Origin: Bacteroidales bacterium
GTDB taxonomy: Bacteria; Bacteroidota; Bacteroidia; Bacteroidales; WCHB1-69
Reading direction: 5' to 3'
DNA length: 6,744 nt
Assembly: GCA_012838875.1 (NCBI GenBank)
Contig: DUOL01000035.1
Span: 1-6,744 of the forward strand
Shown here: positions 1 to 6,705 of the stretch, piece by piece
Layout of the letters: every line of letters begins with the position of its first letter
How positions within the stretch are numbered: the stretch's first letter is position 1
Translations under genes and position numbers: made by a program
The notes under the pieces: model-generated
Database searches by the model: none
The model's input: only the letters and a program-made list of their open reading frames with translations
Told to the model about the DNA's origin: nothing

Positions 1-121
1 AAGAGCAAGGAGAAAAAGAGCGCCTTTAGAAGCTCCTTTTTCGACTATGCTATTCATAGCTCCTTCCTGCGGACTTGGAGGCGGAGACCGACCCCGAGCG
101 TAGCGAGGGGGCACGCCCTAA
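1..121 (-). repeat. Left copy of structured intergenic repeat (partial)
   Basis: This non-coding element reads on the minus strand from TTAGGGCGTG (121 to 112) toward the window edge, where it is cut off. In that direction it has a CCCC...GGGG hairpin (92-110), the block TCCAAGTCCGC (69-79), and a large imperfect hairpin between about 5 and 70. The outer stem of that hairpin is GCAAGGAG (5-12) against CTCCTT plus GC (60-70). Inside it lie a CTATG/CATAG hairpin (45-59) and an A-tract/T-tract core (12-42). By hand alignment the first ~63 bases match the element starting at 6375 at about three quarters of positions, in inverted orientation. It begins 74 bp after the mltG stop. The 122-195 spacer is AT-rich and shows nothing else. 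The similarity is seen directly; the function (terminator, mobile repeat or RNA) is unknown. Confidence 0.8.
12..42. terminator. Terminator-like hairpin in the left repeat
   Basis: GAAAAA-GAGC (12-21), a 10-nt loop, then GCTC-C-TTTTTC (32-42) form a stem with an A-tract on one side and a T-tract on the other, so it could act as an intrinsic terminator in both directions. On the minus strand it lies about 155 bp past the mltG stop and is the only terminator-like structure seen downstream of the operon. The GC part of the stem is only 4 bp with one bulged base, so termination is inferred. Its place inside a repeat copy means it may be an element feature rather than an operon feature. Confidence 0.45.
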
Positions 122-195
122 TTAAAAATAAAATTATTATTCTTATTAAAATGCGACAAGAAATGGTAAGTGGACATCAAACACAAAAGAGAGTT

Positions 196-1209
196 TTACT
201 TTTTCAGTTTTTTCTTTAACGCTCTTTGATAGCGGGCGGCGTTGAAATAGTGTTCATTCGCATTGGCAGTGAAATGGTGCGAACCCGAGAAATCCTCTTT
301 GGCACACATGTATAAAAAATTGTGTTTGCGATAGTGCAATACCGAGTCAACGGTCGAAATGGCAGGAATACGAATGGGACCCGGAGGTAACCCTTCGTAC
401 AAATAGGTATTATAAGGCGATTCCACAGTCAGGTGCTCGTGAAGAATGCGCTGCAGCGTGAAATCACCCAACGCAAACTTTATAGTGGGATCTGCCTGTA
501 ACTTCATTCCTTTTTGCAGGCGATTGATGTATAAGCCTGCAATAATTGCCTTTTCGTTTTCTCTAAAATTTTCCTCCTCAACAATTGAGGCTAAAGTAAC
601 CACTTCGGTCGGAGATAACCCAATTTCGGAAGCTAATTTGAGACGGGACGAATTCCAAAAAGCCTGATAATAAGAGTACATCTTATCGAAAAATTCCGTG
701 GCGGAAATGTCGTAATATATTTCATAAGTGTTTGGTATTAAAAACGATACGGAATTATCTACCGTGAGGTCGTAGCCGGCTAAAAAAGTGGAATCATTGA
801 GAAGGGCAAGAAATTCATCCGCAGTGAAAAGAAATTTATTTTCTAATTTTTTGACAAAACCCTCTTTTGTACGAATATTGTTAAATGTAAATTTGACGGG
901 GTAGTGTTGCCCTCTCATCAATTTTCTAATTATGGAGAGATTCCCTTCACCTTTCTTTATTAGATAATTACCATGCCGTATATGAGTTGGATATTTTTTG
1001 ATTTTTGCCGCGAGCTTAAAGGTACGAGTATTGGTCAGCACATCCTTTTCTATTAGAGAATCGAGAACTTGTTGATAGGAACTATTTTTTTTAATAAATA
1101 TAAAGCTCTCTTTTTTTACATTTTCATAAAAAAGAGTGTAATAAAAAAATAAAAACAGCAAACAAAGGGCAAAAAATAGCGAAATAGCGAGAAAAATGGC
1201 TTTTTTCAT
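196..1209 (-). CDS. mltG: Endolytic murein transglycosylase MltG (YceG-like)
   Basis: MltG is an inner-membrane lytic transglycosylase that cuts nascent, uncrosslinked glycan strands inside the chain, leaving 1,6-anhydro-MurNAc ends, and is thought to set strand length during peptidoglycan synthesis. The 337-residue product is close to the usual family size. It has a short cytoplasmic N-terminus (MKKA), one transmembrane helix (about 5-27), a LysM-like segment (about 34-100), and the catalytic YceG domain to the C-terminus. Family motifs are FLIPNTYEIYY (156-166), TLASIVEEE (205-213, holding the conserved catalytic glutamate), LQADPTIKF (237-245), SPYNTYLYEGLPPGPI (264-279) and GSHHFTANANEH (309-320). 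The start is ATG at 1209, giving a clean membrane anchor. It lies 5 bp after the acetyltransferase stop without a Shine-Dalgarno sequence, which is normal in Bacteroidota. It is the last gene of the operon; nothing suggests it is defective. Confidence 0.96.
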   Translation of the reverse strand: MKKAIFLAISLFFALCLLFLFFYYTLFYENVKKESFIFIKKNSSYQQVLDSLIEKDVLTNTRTFKLAAKIKKYPTHIRHGNYLIKKGEGNLSIIRKLMRGQHYPVKFTFNNIRTKEGFVKKLENKFLFTADEFLALLNDSTFLAGYDLTVDNSVSFLIPNTYEIYYDISATEFFDKMYSYYQAFWNSSRLKLASEIGLSPTEVVTLASIVEEENFRENEKAIIAGLYINRLQKGMKLQADPTIKFALGDFTLQRILHEHLTVESPYNTYLYEGLPPGPIRIPAISTVDSVLHYRKHNFLYMCAKEDFSGSHHFTANANEHYFNAARYQRALKKKLKK

Positions 1210-1214
1210 ATTTT

Positions 1215-1736
1215 TTATGAATTAAAACATTGTAGCATGTATTCGTCAACAAAACCTTCTTGTGATAATATCCACTCCTTTTTGTTTCCACAAATTTTAA
1301 ATCCCGCTTTCTCAAAAAGTGAAATGCTTATCTGGTTGTCTGCTAAGATATTACAGAAAACTTGGTGTACTTTCAAAACAGAAAAGAGATACTCTTTTAC
1401 TAACTTGATGCTCTCGCTGGCGTAGCCTAATCTTCGATACTCTTTCGCAATTAAAATGCCGATGCCCGCACGCAGGTGGAACGGGTCAAACTCGAAAATG
1501 TCAATAATACCGACAGTATTGTTACTTTTGACTTCATTAATCATGAGTCGTAGTTGTTTACTTTCAAAAATATCAACGACGGAAACTCTAATAAATTCTT
1601 CTAGCGTATATCTTGAGAACGGTTTGAGAGTATTACTGATTGTCCACACTTCGGGGTCATTTTCCCATTTGTACAATAGGTCTACGTCGCACGGTTCTAA
1701 AGCTCTTAAGAAAATTAATTTACCTTGTAAAATCAT
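1215..1736 (-). CDS. GNAT family N-acetyltransferase (RimJ/RimL/SpeG type)
   Basis: This 173-residue single-domain protein should transfer an acetyl group from acetyl-CoA to an amine; the substrate cannot be read from the sequence. The N-terminus LIFLRALEPCDVDLLYKWENDPEV (7-30) is typical of the RimJ/RimL/SpeG branch, which includes ribosomal-protein N-terminal, spermidine and some aminoglycoside acetyltransferases. The acetyl-CoA pyrophosphate loop appears as YRRLGYASES (100-109), the usual Q/RxxGxG/A with the last glycine replaced by alanine. It is followed by ADNQISISLFEKAGF (132-146), where N134 and the AGF motif are family hallmarks. The ATG at 1736 overlaps the uvrB stop as ATGA, so translation is probably coupled to uvrB. 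mltG follows after 5 bp. A specific name such as speG or rimL would be a guess. There is no signal peptide, so it is cytoplasmic. Confidence 0.88.
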   Translation of the reverse strand: MILQGKLIFLRALEPCDVDLLYKWENDPEVWTISNTLKPFSRYTLEEFIRVSVVDIFESKQLRLMINEVKSNNTVGIIDIFEFDPFHLRAGIGILIAKEYRRLGYASESIKLVKEYLFSVLKVHQVFCNILADNQISISLFEKAGFKICGNKKEWILSQEGFVDEYMLQCFNS

Positions 1737-3763
1737 GTTGCGTCATATTGGTTTATTAATTCTTTAATGCGTTGTAATTCATCTCTATATTTTGCCGCTT
1801 CTATAAAATCCAATTCTTTAACGGCATTTTCCATCGCTTTATTGAGTTTTTTTTCATATTGTAGCAACTGTTTTTTGTTCATTAAAGCTGTCGTCTCTTT
1901 TTCTGCTGCAATAAGGGGCTGATTTTCTTGTAATTTGTATGCTACGGGCTCTTTTTTCTCCTCTTCTTTAATAAAAAAGAACTCTTCATATTCTTTTTTA
2001 ATAATGCTCCTTGGAGTAATATTATTTTCTTTATTATATTTTAACTGTTTGGTTCGTCTTCGATTGGTCTCATCTATCGTTGCTTGCATTGAGCGCGTAA
2101 TTTTATCAGCGTAAAATATCACGCGTCCGTTTACATGTCTTGCCGCTCGTCCTGCTGTTTGCGTCAAAGAACGTTCATTTCTTAAAAACCCTTCTTTGTC
2201 GGCATCTAAAATAGCTACTAAGGAGACTTCGGGCAAATCTAACCCTTCACGTAAAAGATTAACGCCGACTAAAACATCAATTGAGCCGCTACGTAATTTT
2301 TGTAATATCTCCACCCGCTCAAGTGTAATGACCTCTGAGTGAATATATTGTGTTTTTATATCCATATTGATAAGGTAGGCGGAAAGTTCCTCCGCTGTTT
2401 TCTTCGTTAATGTCGTAACCAAGACCCGTTCACTCTTGTTGACGGTTTGTTGTATCTCTTCCAAAAGGTCATCAACTTGATTATGTGCGGGGCGTACCTC
2501 AATGGTCGGGTCTAACAGTCCGGTAGGGCGAACGATTTGTTCTACGATAACACCTGCTGATTGTTGCAGTTCGTAGTCGGCGGGGGTGGCGCTGACGTAA
2601 ATGGTTTGTCCGACCAATGCTTCAAACTCGTCGAAGCGGAGCGGGCGGTTGTCGAGGGCGGCAGGTAGTCGAAATCCGTAGTCCACCAAATTTTGCTTAC
2701 GCGAACGGTCGCCGCCGTACATCGCACCAATTTGTGGAACCGTAACGTGACTTTCGTCAATAATCATAATAAAATCTTCGGGGAAAAAGTCGAGAATGCA
2801 GAAGGGACGCTCGCCGACAGCGCGTTTATCAAAGTATCGAGAGTAGTTTTCGATACCCGAGCAGTAGCCTAACTCCTTCATCATTTCCACATCGTAGGTA
2901 ACGCGGTCTTCCAATCGCTTAGCTTCTAAGTGTTTCCCTATGGAACGGAAATAATCGACTTGTACGCCCAAATCGAGTTGTATTTGCTCAATCGCCTCAT
3001 TCATAACTTGTTGTGATGTTACGAAAATGTTAGCGGGGTAAATTGTCAGCTCATTTTTATTTCCCAATTTATCGCCGGAAATGGGTTCAATTTCAGCGAT
3101 AGATTCTATTTCGTCATCAAAAAAGATAATGCGGAAAGCAGTATCCATATAAGGCGGGAAGATATCGACCGTGTCGCCTTTTACGCGGAAGCGCGAGGGG
3201 GCAAGCTCCAACTCCGTGCGAGAATATAGGGAATTTACAAACCTGTGTAATAGCTGATTACGATTCAATATCATTCCTTCTTCAAGGTGGACGATATTTT
3301 TTGCAAATTCATCAGGGTTTCCAATTCCGTAGATGCAAGAAACCGAAGCCACTACGATAATATCTCTACGCCCCGACAGTAGTGAGGAAGTTGTGTGTAG
3401 CCTGAGTTTTTCAATTTCTGCGTTAATAGATAAGTCTTTTTCAATATAAGTGTTGGTGGTTGGGAGATAAGCCTCAGGCTGATAATAGTCGTAATAAGAG
3501 ACAAAATATTCGACTGCGTTGTTCGGGAAAAACTGTTTAAACTCTTGGTAAAGTTGCGCCGCTAATGTTTTATTGTGGCTTAATACCAAAGCCGGGCGGT
3601 TGACTTGGTTCAGCACATTGGCAATAGTGAATGTCTTTCCCGAGCCCGTAACGCCGAGTAAAGTTTGCGCTTTGTCGCCGCGACCCAAACCTTCAATAAG
3701 CTCGGAAATAGCGGTCGGCTGGTCGCCGCTTGGTTTATAAGAAGAAGTAAGAGAAAATACCAA
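1733..3763 (-). CDS. uvrB: UvrABC system protein B (excision nuclease helicase subunit)
   Basis: UvrB is the central subunit of bacterial nucleotide excision repair. It receives damaged DNA from UvrA, verifies the lesion by ATP-driven strand opening, and recruits UvrC for the dual incision. The 676-residue product is full length. Visible are SYKPSGDQPTAI near the N-terminus, Walker A GVTGSGKT (37-44), the damage-probing beta-hairpin YYDYYQPEAYLP (90-101), the Walker B/DEAD-like box DESH (336-339), RLPAALDNRPL (365-375), SATPADYE (391-398), motif VI QTAGRAAR (535-542) and a C-terminal UVR coiled-coil motif (about 635-670) used for UvrA and UvrC contact. The start is TTG at 3763: no ATG lies nearby, and starting here gives the expected N-terminus. 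The start is only 2 bases after the TAG of the upstream gene, so reinitiation is likely. The stop overlaps the acetyltransferase start by 4 bp. No LexA-type operator was recognised. Confidence 0.98.
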   Translation of the reverse strand: MVFSLTSSYKPSGDQPTAISELIEGLGRGDKAQTLLGVTGSGKTFTIANVLNQVNRPALVLSHNKTLAAQLYQEFKQFFPNNAVEYFVSYYDYYQPEAYLPTTNTYIEKDLSINAEIEKLRLHTTSSLLSGRRDIIVVASVSCIYGIGNPDEFAKNIVHLEEGMILNRNQLLHRFVNSLYSRTELELAPSRFRVKGDTVDIFPPYMDTAFRIIFFDDEIESIAEIEPISGDKLGNKNELTIYPANIFVTSQQVMNEAIEQIQLDLGVQVDYFRSIGKHLEAKRLEDRVTYDVEMMKELGYCSGIENYSRYFDKRAVGERPFCILDFFPEDFIMIIDESHVTVPQIGAMYGGDRSRKQNLVDYGFRLPAALDNRPLRFDEFEALVGQTIYVSATPADYELQQSAGVIVEQIVRPTGLLDPTIEVRPAHNQVDDLLEEIQQTVNKSERVLVTTLTKKTAEELSAYLINMDIKTQYIHSEVITLERVEILQKLRSGSIDVLVGVNLLREGLDLPEVSLVAILDADKEGFLRNERSLTQTAGRAARHVNGRVIFYADKITRSMQATIDETNRRRTKQLKYNKENNITPRSIIKKEYEEFFFIKEEEKKEPVAYKLQENQPLIAAEKETTALMNKKQLLQYEKKLNKAMENAVKELDFIEAAKYRDELQRIKELINQYDAT

Positions 3764-3765
3764 AT

Positions 3766-6219
3766 CTATTTACACTGTTCACAAATTATTTTTTTAACTT
3801 TGCTATTGTCGGCGATACAAATTGACATTTTTTCAACCAAATTACACAAACGGTTACGGTCTCGTTGAGCGGCTATATCAAAAACGTATGCATAGTTAGG
3901 ACTCAAAAATGTATCTTCTTTATAACCTCCAACACTAACATAGGAGAAAATAAAATCGTCCGATAAATTGGGAGCCGTTATAAACGGGTCCATTAAGGAG
4001 AGTGCATAATCGTAATCACCGTTATTAATAAAAACGGAAGCTAATTTATAGGCATTTTGCCAACTGTCGAGCTTTGGATTGCGAATAGCTTTAATTTTTG
4101 TATAGGTTGAATTAAGTAATGTCGTAACTTCCGTGGAGGGTTCTAATTTTTTAAGATATTCAACAATTTTAAACTGCAACTCTAAATTCAAACTATTAAC
4201 TCTTTCTTGCGGTAAAATCATGTAGGTATAAAGTTTGTCAATATCTACTTGATTAACATTAATGTCGTTAATAGAATTAAAAGTTGCATTATTTAATTTG
4301 CAAATGTTTTGATTAAAAGCAACAATAGGAGCTAATTGATTCAAATTGTAAATTTTCTCCATTTCCGTACACATCTCATCACTTAATTTGTTCTCAACCA
4401 AATATTTAATATAAAATTGGTTGTTAAGAAGTGCTTGATACTCTTTTTTAAGAGGAATCGTAATACTATTCACCACTTTTGAGCCATATTTTTTTTCTTC
4501 AACTTGCGACATAATGTATCGTTGTATTGCCATCGCAAAGGTTGCGTTTCCTTCAGCAATTACACTATTAAATTTGTGGATGACATAATCCTGTTCGTGT
4601 TTTCCGTCAGCGGAGTAGGTTACGTGCAAAATGATTTTAGCAAAACGGTGTTTTTTAAGGTAATCGTTCTCTAAGGCGTTAGCAATAAAGCCTTTACGTT
4701 CGGTTAGGCGGGTGTAAGCCTCTTCTTTGGAAAAAAGCGTTAAGTCGTAATAATCTTCACTATACACTACATCTCTTTTAAACTCTTCCCAACTATCGTC
4801 ATATTCAATATTAAACTCTATTTCTTTTTCGCCGTATCGTCTTTGGAACGCACTCATAATACTTTCCGCTCTTTTTTTCTGTAATTGTATTTGCTTTTGG
4901 TCTTTACTGTAATTTAAGGAGTTATGAGCAATAATGTCGATGGATTCAATCGTAAAATGAGGTTTGTTCAAATCTTGAATATAGGGAGCAATATCTTCGT
5001 AAGAATAGGTAGTTTTCTCGGGGGTAAATGGAATGACAAATTCGATATTATCCTTTTCCGCTGTCGGAACAAAAGCCCCTTTAATAGGGATTGAAGTCGT
5101 ATCTTTCAGGAAATATATCTTTTCTTGATAAGTAGCATTTTTACATTCGATATTTTTTTTCAAAATAGTTCGACAAACATTTTTCCCTTTCAGTACTAAA
5201 ATATTAATTTGAAAATCGTTTGATTCTATTTCATCGGGTACGTAAGCGATAAGAGATTTAAGTTTGGTAGATTTTTTTTCGGTAATTTCATTATTGATTA
5301 ATAACATTTCATACGTAAGCGGTGGCGTCATAAAACCTCGGTTCTCTCTATTGTTATCCATTACATTAGCTTTGTCGCATTTATATTGTTCATTCTGAAC
5401 AAAGTCCAAAACAATAGCGTCTTCATCTTTTCCAATCAATCTTCTTAGTTGTTTAATGTTATCACAAATAAAATAGACATCGTCGCCGCTAACTTGTATA
5501 TAGTCGGATAAAACTTCAAGTTGATTATCGCTATTACATTTTTTACAAATTTTATCGTCAGAAGGTTTAAGTCCCATTTTCTTTTTAGTAAACGGAGGAT
5601 TTCTCTCGGTGATTTTTGGGACGCCGTAGTTAAAAGTACGGTCATTGCCTAAGACAATAGATAAATATGCATCTTTCATGTAGCGGTCAACACCGACACC
5701 AATTCCAACTACGGAATATTTTTTATCTAATAAAATTTCCGCTTGCTTCACATTTTTAAAAATTTGTTGGAGAAAACTTAAGCAAAGGTCGTAATAAGAA
5801 TACTCTTCAATGCCTCTTGAAGTTTTCGCTTTAGAGGCTAATTCCGAGCCTCTATATGAAAACCCGACTAAGTTAAGACGGTGTGAAGTGTATTTATATG
5901 GAGGCATGTTATCAATCGTTCGTGTCTCCTTACTAGCCTGATAATCAGCTTGCATTTTAGCAATCGAGTCTAATTTAACATTTCCTGTCAAAGGCATAGC
6001 AAAAGTAAATTCTGCCCGTGCCTCGTTAATCATATCCAGCAGACATTGCTTTAAAATTACAAAATCACAATCGATTGGATTATAGTTTTTTGTATAATCT
6101 TTATGATTTTTTAGAGACTCAGCAGAAAAGTTAATATATGGATTTCCACTCTGTGAAAAAGTTAAATTGCTGAATGATAATAACATAGCAATTATTAAAA
6201 AGATATATTTTTGTTTCAT
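3766..6219 (-). CDS. Exported protein of unknown function, CAP-like and OmpA-C-like regions
   Basis: I do not recognise this 817-residue protein as a named family. Residues 1-22 form a Sec signal peptide (MKQK, hydrophobic core, likely cleavage at TFS-Q). No cysteine follows, so it is not a lipoprotein. It probably acts in the periplasm or outside the cell. Residues about 54-190 resemble a divergent CAP/SCP domain: LLDMINEARAEF, LDSIAKMQADYQA, SHRLNLVGF, GSELASKA and YSVVGIGVGVD. H113 and E126 sit where CAP proteins often carry His and Glu, but the second His is apparently missing. Residues about 420-480 resemble an OmpA C-terminal peptidoglycan-binding domain, mainly in IESIDIIAHNS and LQKKRAESIMSAFQRRYG. 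Residues 719-746 look like one TPR hairpin. The mature part has 15 cysteines, with CxxC pairs at 225-228 and 813-816. There is no type IX sorting domain. It is first in the operon, with uvrB starting 2 bp after its TAG. The gene call is firm; the domain calls are tentative. Confidence 0.9.
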   Translation of the reverse strand: MKQKYIFLIIAMLLSFSNLTFSQSGNPYINFSAESLKNHKDYTKNYNPIDCDFVILKQCLLDMINEARAEFTFAMPLTGNVKLDSIAKMQADYQASKETRTIDNMPPYKYTSHRLNLVGFSYRGSELASKAKTSRGIEEYSYYDLCLSFLQQIFKNVKQAEILLDKKYSVVGIGVGVDRYMKDAYLSIVLGNDRTFNYGVPKITERNPPFTKKKMGLKPSDDKICKKCNSDNQLEVLSDYIQVSGDDVYFICDNIKQLRRLIGKDEDAIVLDFVQNEQYKCDKANVMDNNRENRGFMTPPLTYEMLLINNEITEKKSTKLKSLIAYVPDEIESNDFQINILVLKGKNVCRTILKKNIECKNATYQEKIYFLKDTTSIPIKGAFVPTAEKDNIEFVIPFTPEKTTYSYEDIAPYIQDLNKPHFTIESIDIIAHNSLNYSKDQKQIQLQKKRAESIMSAFQRRYGEKEIEFNIEYDDSWEEFKRDVVYSEDYYDLTLFSKEEAYTRLTERKGFIANALENDYLKKHRFAKIILHVTYSADGKHEQDYVIHKFNSVIAEGNATFAMAIQRYIMSQVEEKKYGSKVVNSITIPLKKEYQALLNNQFYIKYLVENKLSDEMCTEMEKIYNLNQLAPIVAFNQNICKLNNATFNSINDINVNQVDIDKLYTYMILPQERVNSLNLELQFKIVEYLKKLEPSTEVTTLLNSTYTKIKAIRNPKLDSWQNAYKLASVFINNGDYDYALSLMDPFITAPNLSDDFIFSYVSVGGYKEDTFLSPNYAYVFDIAAQRDRNRLCNLVEKMSICIADNSKVKKIICEQCK

Positions 6220-6374
6220 AACTAAAAAAATTAATGAAATAATTAGTTTAGCAATAATAATAAAAATAAATGAAATGCAACGATAAAAAATAAGAAACTT
6301 TTTTCAATATTTTAAATTATTGAAGATTTTTTGTTTTAAATAGCAATATTTTATATAAATGATTTTAATTTTTA
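6220..6374 (-). promoter_or_regulatory. AT-rich leader of the four-gene operon
   Basis: This non-coding spacer lies between the first gene and the right repeat element. It is about 13% G+C (16 of 120 bases at 6241-6360), far below the coding regions. No Shine-Dalgarno sequence precedes the ATG at 6219; the bases just upstream are T/A-rich, as is usual for Bacteroidota. It is the only sizeable gap upstream of the gene cluster in this window and must hold the main promoter. No operator or riboswitch was recognised. Confidence 0.6.
6278..6308 (-). promoter_or_regulatory. Candidate Bacteroidota -33/-7 promoter
   Basis: On the minus strand ATTG (6308-6305) is followed after 19 bases by TATCGTTG (6285-6278). 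The Bacteroidota primary sigma factor consensus is TTTG, 19-21 bases, TAnnTTTG, so this site matches 3 of 4 and 5 of 6 fixed positions with a permitted spacing. Transcription would begin near 6272 and give an untranslated leader of about 50 bases before the ATG at 6219. In such an AT-rich stretch a partial match can arise by chance. Confidence 0.4.
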
Positions 6375-6436
6375 TTAGGGCGTGTCCCGTTCGCTGTCGC
6401 TCACGGGTCGGCGCCCGGTTCCAAGTCCGCGGGCAC

Positions 6437-6508
6437 AAGCCGTGGGGACGCAAGGCGGCAAAAAGAGCTTACAAGCTCGCTTTTTTGCCGCCGCGTCCCC
6501 ATCGGCTT
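6437..6508. repeat. Long imperfect hairpin, about 32 paired positions
   Basis: The arms pair as AAGCCG (6437-6442) with CGGCTT (6503-6508), TGGGGACGC (6443-6451) with GCGTCCCCA (6493-6501), GGCGGCAAAAA (6454-6464) with TTTTTGCCGCC (6482-6492), and GAGCTT with AAGCTC at the tip (6465-6478). Interruptions are an AA bulge (6452-6453), a single T (6502) and a short GCT bulge near the tip (6479-6481). It is the strongest secondary-structure signal in the window. It could extrude as a cruciform in DNA or fold in RNA transcribed from either strand. Confidence 0.85.
6460..6486. terminator. Terminator-like apex of the long hairpin
   Basis: AAAAA, GAGCTT, a tight turn, AAGCTC, GC, TTTTTT make a stem followed by a T-tract in both directions. 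It sits at the tip of the long hairpin, and the same arrangement occurs in the left copy at 12-42. It could stop transcription entering from either side and so insulate the operon. However, the T-tract is paired inside the longer stem, so termination is an inference. Confidence 0.4.
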
Positions 6509-6652
6509 CCGCCCTTGCGGGCTTTCCACCTAAGCGCCTCACGCATCCAACCTGCTCGTGCAGAGCCGTTTAAGTCCAAAATGTAGAGCGGAAAGCGGAA
6601 AATGAAAAAATTAGCTCTGCAACGAAGCACGTGTGTTGACTTAACTGGCGGC

Positions 6653-6705
6653 GTTCTTTTTGCCTTGATTTTTTGGTACTTATGTATCAAGACAAAAGTA
6701 CGAAC
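6653..6705. repeat. Nested and interleaved inverted repeats at the element's far end
   Basis: GTTC (6653-6656) pairs with GAAC (6702-6705), and CTTGAT (6664-6669) with ATCAAG (6686-6691), giving a nested hairpin. GTACTT (6676-6681) and AAGTAC (6696-6701) form a second inverted repeat that interleaves with CTTGAT/ATCAAG. As RNA this allows either a pseudoknot or two alternative folds. From memory, similar GTACTT / ATCAAG-rich repeats are frequent between Bacteroidota genes; this was not checked by search. Confidence 0.5.

Noticed and set aside
446..667. 73-codon plus-strand frame opposite mltG
   Set aside because: It lies wholly antisense to a well-supported mltG and has no recognisable protein features.
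1124..1315. 63-codon minus-strand frame across the acetyltransferase/mltG junction
   Set aside because: It is an out-of-frame reading through the end of one real gene and the start of another.
1456..1767. 103-codon plus-strand frame opposite the acetyltransferase
   Set aside because: It is antisense to a GNAT gene with clear motifs and has no supporting features of its own.
3665..3868. 67-codon plus-strand frame across the uvrB start
   Set aside because: It is antisense to two real genes and shows no recognisable family features.
6157..6219. Lipoprotein signal on the 817-residue protein
   Set aside because: The signal peptide ends in TFSQ with no cysteine until residue 51, so there is no lipobox.
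6359..6690. Overlapping open frames of 63-75 codons on both strands inside the right repeat
   Set aside because: They run through the hairpins, are rich in Arg, Pro, Ala and Gly as expected of a GC-rich palindrome, resemble no known protein, and overlap each other on both strands.
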